DNA of 64,000 nucleotides from Amoebophrya sp. A120 (lineage: Eukaryota; Sar; Dinophyceae; Syndiniales; Amoebophryaceae): the NCBI GenBank assembly GCA_905178155.1, contig CAJINV010000004.1, positions 6,507,923 to 6,571,922 of the forward strand. Direction: 5' to 3'. The notes under the pieces were generated by a model. The model was not told where the DNA came from and did no database searches. It saw only the letters and a list, made by a program, of their open reading frames with translations. Shown here piece after piece: positions 48,201 through 54,200 of this stretch. Numbering within the stretch: the first letter of the stretch is position 1; each line of letters begins with the position of its first letter. A program made the translations under genes and the position numbers.

Positions 48201-51200
48201 TGTTGACGACGCGACAGCATATGTAGCAGCCCGAGACAAGGACAGCTTGAAGGCCGGCCTACTGGCAGCAAATAAGGACATGAACGCTTTCCCCTACCCG
48301 TTCAGCCCACCACGGCTGGCACTACTGTCTGGCCCACAAGACGAGGACATGACTGCATTGGCTCTTACCCTCAACCTCGAGCTTCCGGACGGCACAATTC
48401 TCCGCCCGACGGAGGCACAGGCAGTTCCGGACCCTCGGGAAGATCCAAAAACGGCCACCTTCTATCACGGCAAGCAAACCAGAGTGACAGGTGCCAGGCT
48501 CTACAAATTCGAAAAGATCCTAGGCATCCCGCACACCGCGCACCGAGACGGGTGGGCAGAACATCTTCGCATCTTGGAACAAACGGTGGAGAGCGATGTT
48601 ACGGGATTCACGGCGGACCCCCGCCACCAAGGCAGAAGCGTCCACGACTGCCTCAAATTCTATGCGGAGAGGGTGCTCAACGCCCTCACATACGGGGCCG
48701 GCGTGAAGTTCTTGCTCAACACGGAATTTCTAGCGGCGCTCGACAAACTGGCGGAGTCACAGCTGCAAAAACTTCTTCAGCAAAGCATTCCACCAGAAGG
48801 AGGCTTAGTTCTCGCTTCAGGAGCCACGCTCCCCAGCTCACTGGCAATAGCAGAGCATAGGATTCTGAACCTCCAGGCCATCTCCCTCAACACCGGGGGC
48901 GCGCCGATTCCAGCGGAGGCGGGTACTGCCGGCCAGGAGAAACGTTGGCGGTCGCTCAAGATCGACTTCAGCTACGAAAATGACCCTCCCCTCCCAGCGA
49001 ATGTGAAAATCCTAACAGCAAAAGATGTCTACAACCGCTTTGGAGTTCACCACGCGTCGAAAAATGTCGGCTTCCTAGCGGCGAAGATCAAAAAATGGCT
49101 CTCAGCGTTAAAAGCGCAGTATGGGGCCGCCTTGCTAATCCTGGGTGCCGATGCCGGTGCGGGCTGTTCGGACGACAACAGCGACGAGGACAGGATCTCC
49201 GCGTTGGTCGGGCAGCTGGGGAACCAACCAGCAGGTGAATACCTGATTGGCATGCGCCTGTCCCACAGCCTCGACTCATTTCTTGGCGAAGTAGGGGGTC
49301 TCGGATCTGCCGCAGCAGTAGTCGCGGCAAACGCTCCGGGAATGGCGCAGGCAGCCGCTGCAGGAAAAATTGTCCCGATCAAGCTGATCGTCGTTCTGGA
49401 GGACAACGATGGGAGCATAGCAACTACACGCAACTCGTCAGGAGGCATCAACAGCTCTAGAACAAGAGCTATGCTGGCAGCGGCGGCGAGAGACCTTCCG
49501 GAAGCCACGCTTCTAGTACATTATGCACCGGGGCACAGCGGCATTCCATGCCAACAAGAGGCGGATCTGTTACAAAGCATGCCACACCAACCCTCCGCTC
49601 CGATGTCGGAAATATTTGAAGTACAGGTGATGCCTCGCCTGATCAAAAAGGTGATTAAGGCGGATGCGCGCTCGATTGCCCTTCGCCGCTTCGCGGGTCC
49701 CACGGCTCCGGGCTCGCAATCCTCGGACCGGTCAGAATCAATCAGGACTACGATTCTGTCACACATAGGGTACGCACCACAGTACTGGAAAAAGCTGCAG
49801 GGAAAAGCGCAGGCACTCATATTTTCAATCGTTTCGGCGGACGGCAACGTGGCTCTACAACAATCAGGAGCTTACCTCAAAGTGGCTCGCGCGAAAGATG
49901 CGGGGAGATCCCTCCATTGCGGGTGGTGCGGCAAGCAGCTTTTCTTCCACGGGAATACGACCAAGCAGTGCGACGACGACGTGCCGTCCTCTCAGGGGAG
50001 TGACGAATTGCAGGTGGACGAGCAGTCTGAGGAAATAACTGCTGTGCAGGACGAGCCCCTTGGCGGCACGGCGTCCCACGGCAACTCCTTTGCGGCTCAC
50101 GTCTTGGGAGCGGAATGCCTCAAGGTGGTACAGTGCTGGCCAGCAGAAGATACCCCAGGTTCCCTAGAGAAGAACCTAAAAAACCTGCCGACCACACTTA
50201 GGGCTATTCTGCGAGCAGCTGGGTTCCGAGATCCGGGGAAGGAGTGGCCGAAGCAGCAAAAGCCAGCGGCGTCGAGGGAAGAGGCCCCCCTTTCACAGGA
50301 GGCTAAACGAAATCTAGAGAAAACAACTCTACGGTGCATGGAACCACACGCAGACCAGGAAGAGGATCTACAAGACCATAATCAGGAAGAGGCCCCGTGG
50401 CTGATAAAAGAGCTGCAAAAACTACAAGGAGCAGACCCAACCATCCCGGAAGCGGACGCGCGGGACTGGATTCTGCCCCGGGACAAAATCCTGGGGAGTG
50501 CACATCCGTCACGGGTAGTGGGGAGACCGGCCACGAGGCAAATTGCAGTAACGATTGAATCCCCACGACAACCCAGGCAGCAAGGGGGCGTCAAAAGAAA
50601 CTGCTCATCGGGCGGTGTTCACACGGGGATTCAAAGACGGTATGAAACTGTCCACCACGAGCCTGACGAGCAGGACATTGAATCAAACCAGCCCAAGCGT
50701 CGCAGGATTTCCAATGGTGCAGTAGGACAGGAAATGTATGATGCTGATGGGGATGCAATTATGCAAGACGTGGAGGACGAAAGTAGCGGCCCGGTGGAGG
50801 ACGAAGAGGACGACTTGTTAGCGGACACCTGAATAATAATATTATGCTGTGTGTCTCTACATATTTGCCTCGAATAAAGAAAGACAAGTAGTGCAGAAGG
50901 AAAAAAAAGAATAGACAGTTACAAGACATGTGATTTTTAGAAACGGAGGAATGAGTAGTAAAAGGATATAAGCGGTCGAACAAAAAGCCTGTGTGCTTGT
51001 TTTCCTTGCTAAAGCAGTAATGATAGCAAAAAAAGAGCAAAACCAAATTACACATTAGGTGGCCGACGCGGGTGTATTGGAGTGATGGACGGTTTCAGGC
51101 GCTCTTTGGTCTGGTGTGTCGTAGTGTCGTGCGGGCGGGGATTTTATTCTGGTCGTGATCGCTGGTCTTCGTCCGGATCGTCCTCTCGGGCTTCGTCTCG

Positions 51201-54200
51201 GCTGGTGAGCGGTGAGTGTTGGTCGGAGAGGGTCCGGTGCTGGTGGCTTTGAGCGGAGCGAGGGTTCCTCGCTATCGTCGTCGCCCGGCTTTTGTCTTTA
51301 GTGTCTGTCCGTAGGTGGGGTCCCTATCCCGGCTTTGGCAATAGGGCTTCTAGGTGGACTGCTGGAGACCCCAGTCCTGTCGCTTCGCGATGTTTTACTC
51401 AAGCTGCCGGAGACCCCAGCTATCCTTCTGCTCTGCCCTTTTCAATCGTCGTTGTCTGTTCTCGTGTCTTGCCTGGTTTTCCGGTGGAATTTACCGTGCT
51501 CATGGAATTACCGATTCGACCAGGACATGCTGCCACTCTAACGGTTCCACTCGGGTCCGACCCCCGTTAGAGCTTGACCCTTTCTCCCCCGAGCTCCTAC
51601 CTGAGGTAGTGGTCGTAAAGGGGATATAGTGGTTGAGGGGTAAATAGGCTCATGCAATACAGATTTTTCTGGAATGCAAATGCAGCATCACAAGTTGCAT
51701 TCTTCCAGACCCAGACATTTTTGCATTTGATACTGTCTCCAGACGCAGCCCTCCCTGATCGTCAGCCCCACCATGGGGTATTCCTTCAGCCAGAACCGGA
51801 CCACGAACACCACCGTGAATGCGGGGATCGGTACGTCGGTGGGCTCCGTCACCGCGGACAGCAGGCTCTCGCTCGCCTCCGTCACCGACGCGATTTGCGA
51901 TGTGATCGAGCAACGGGCGGACCGGAATATGAACTACTATGCATTTTTGCAAATATGTCTGGGTCTGGGAACTTGTGATGCTAATCTGCGGATCACAGGC
52001 AACTACCTCGAATACGGGGACACGCATGACAAATTTCTGAGCGACTAGGTCTTGCGTAAACTGCATGAGAAGCTGCGTAGTTTTTGCATTACAAAATAAA
52101 AGCCGCGCGGTCGCGTAACATGCATGGCAGATCTTTGTCTCCTGTCAGCAGAGCATTACAGATCTCGCAATCTACTTCCAGGCCCAGACATATCTGCACT
52201 CCATAACTACGGTGTGGTTTTGATCCCGGACGGGCTTTTGGCTTTGATTCCGGAGATGCGGGAGCTAGTGGAGGAAGTATGAAAGTGCACAACTCGTCCC
52301 CCTCCCCCTCATTTGTATAGCATGAAGAGCAGTACAAACACGACCACAAATGGAGCCTATGCATGACAAGTTTGTGTGCCTAACCATAGTACTGTTTGGG
52401 CTTCCGGAATTTGTCATGCAAGCAGTGCCATAAGGATAAGGGAGCGACCACTGGATTTGGTATTTTGCATTACAAATGAGGGGGAGGGGGAGTTTTGTGC
52501 ACTGTCATAGGAGGTGAACGCGATCCACAAGTCGAAACGGGTTTTTCCAAAGAAAGTTTCGGATTTAGTTGGGTTGTTGTCCCCCTTCTCGCACGGGGTC
52601 TTTTCCAACCTGCCCGATCAGATTCAGTATCCTATGTAAAAACGTCCCCACACCAAAGTCAAGATGGGAAGTCTGCAACACAAATCCCCAAGTTTTGGGG
52701 GTTTTGCATGACAAATTTCCATCTGCAGTGTAGTACTGGCTGGCAAGGAAACCCGCATGACAAAGCCATTTTCTCGTCCTGTTTACAGCATTACAAATTC
52801 CAAAACACGACTGGAAATGCCTCTCATGGAAGTGCGCATTACAAATCTTCCAGTCATTGCGCATTTGCATGACAACTCTGGGGTGGGGACGTTTTTACAC
52901 AGGATATTCAGTACCAGATTCTCACCTTCGCCAGCCCTTCGAACGACGAGTTTCATAGCCGGTACGTATCCTGTGCAAGAGTATCGTACTCGTACTAATT
53001 GCGTTTATGCATGACAAGTCTTGTCCTTAAGGTAAAACAGCATGACAAAATCCAGCTCTCCTGCTGAGGAAATTTGTAATGCATTTATACGACGAGTACG
53101 ATGCTTTTGCAATGCATAGTATGTGGACGTCGCCAACATCGAGGCGGAACTGCTTTTGCGCGGGCTGGTCGAGTCGGAACTGTCGAGGAGAAAAGGGTTC
53201 GGGCAGTACCGGGGCGGCGGGTTCCTGTGTCACACGCACAGTCTGTCGCACCAGGCGAGATCCGCTCTGCCAACCAATCACGATTGCAATCTGGGGTACA
53301 CGTTGGGGTACACAGCGGCGCTGTTTGCATTGGAAAGCAAAACGGGCCTGCTGGTCACGGTGGAGAACCAGGCAACGGACTCGGTATAATGGTTGCCCGG
53401 CAGCAGCTTGACAGACTGCTTTTTTTTTGTTATATTCCCAGAACTTCTTTCGTTCTACCCGGTCGTCCTTGCTGCAACATCTGCCATTCGTGCTGGGCCT
53501 GGGTCATTGACATGATAGTAATCAAGCATAAGCATGCCATTATCAATCAGGTTGACAACTGGATCGTTGGCGGCGCCGTGCTCTCCCACCTCGTTTCCAT
53601 CAAGGAGACTAACATCGGGATAAGACGCACCGACAAGGCCGCCCGCGCGTATTCCGTGCGGATGGAATCTGCCCACGGACCGGACGATTTGGTGTCGGAG
53701 GCACTGGCGAGCGGGCAGCTTCTCCCCCCGCCAGTCGACCGCGAGCCAGTGAACCCTATCAAATGCAAAAATGTCTGGGTCTGGAAGAATCCGAACTTGT
53801 GATGCTGGGTTTGGATTCCAAAAAAATCTGTATTGCATGACCAGCAAAGGGAATGCAATTTTGGCTACGCGGAGAGGGCATTTGTGATGCGGAATAGGCA
53901 TCGCGAAGCCCTCGAAAAGTCTGTGATGCTACCGCATGCATTACAGACATCATGGCCCATGCTAAACGTGCATGACAAGTCTCAGAATCTTCCAGACCCA
54001 GGCATTTTTGCATTTGAGAAACCCCGGGCCGGTGCAGTTTTCCGGGCCGCTAGCGGAGACGAAACTGATCACGCAGCGGTTGCTGGCGCCGAGCGGGAAC
54101 GCGCTGCGGCAAGTGGAGAAATTGTGCAAGGAGATTAAACTACTCGCGTCCGCAAACTGCCGCAGCAAAGTGCTCGACGGGCTCTGTGCGTACATGAAAT

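Larger units (their letters stand above)
39266..51647 (+). mobile_element. Non-LTR retrotransposon (LINE), three ORFs, 12.4 kb
   Basis: Bounded by a perfect 18-bp duplication (39248-39265, 51648-51665). No long terminal repeats and no 3' poly(A); it ends GGTTGAGGGGTAAATAG. Order: leader with spliced-leader relics (39266-39528), ORF1a 39529-41520, ORF1b 41993-43966, ORF2 44848-50832, 3' region 50833-51647. All three ORFs are intact and introner-free, so the insertion looks young and possibly competent. It lies in the same orientation as the host gene. The APE endonuclease, RT and RNase H set puts it near the I/Jockey-type LINEs, but I cannot place the clade without a tree. Confidence 0.93.
30959..51732 (+). 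mobile_element. Giant intron: family-1 introner split by satellite DNA and a LINE
   Basis: The intron is flanked by an exact CTGTC duplication (30954-30958, 51733-51737). Removal gives ..IVNECCLQTQPSLIV.., matching the ECALQT-P segment of PFK proteins. Its own sequence survives in three pieces: 30959-31097 (left end with GGTCTGGGTCTGGAAG), 39209-39265 (ATGCCCTCTCCGCGTAGCA onward) and 51666-51732 (right end CCAGACCCAGACATTTTTGC..GATA). They sum to 263 bp and read in the order of intact copies such as 29511-29773. Insert one is 31098-39208, insert two is 39266-51647 plus its 18-bp duplication. Confidence 0.93.
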
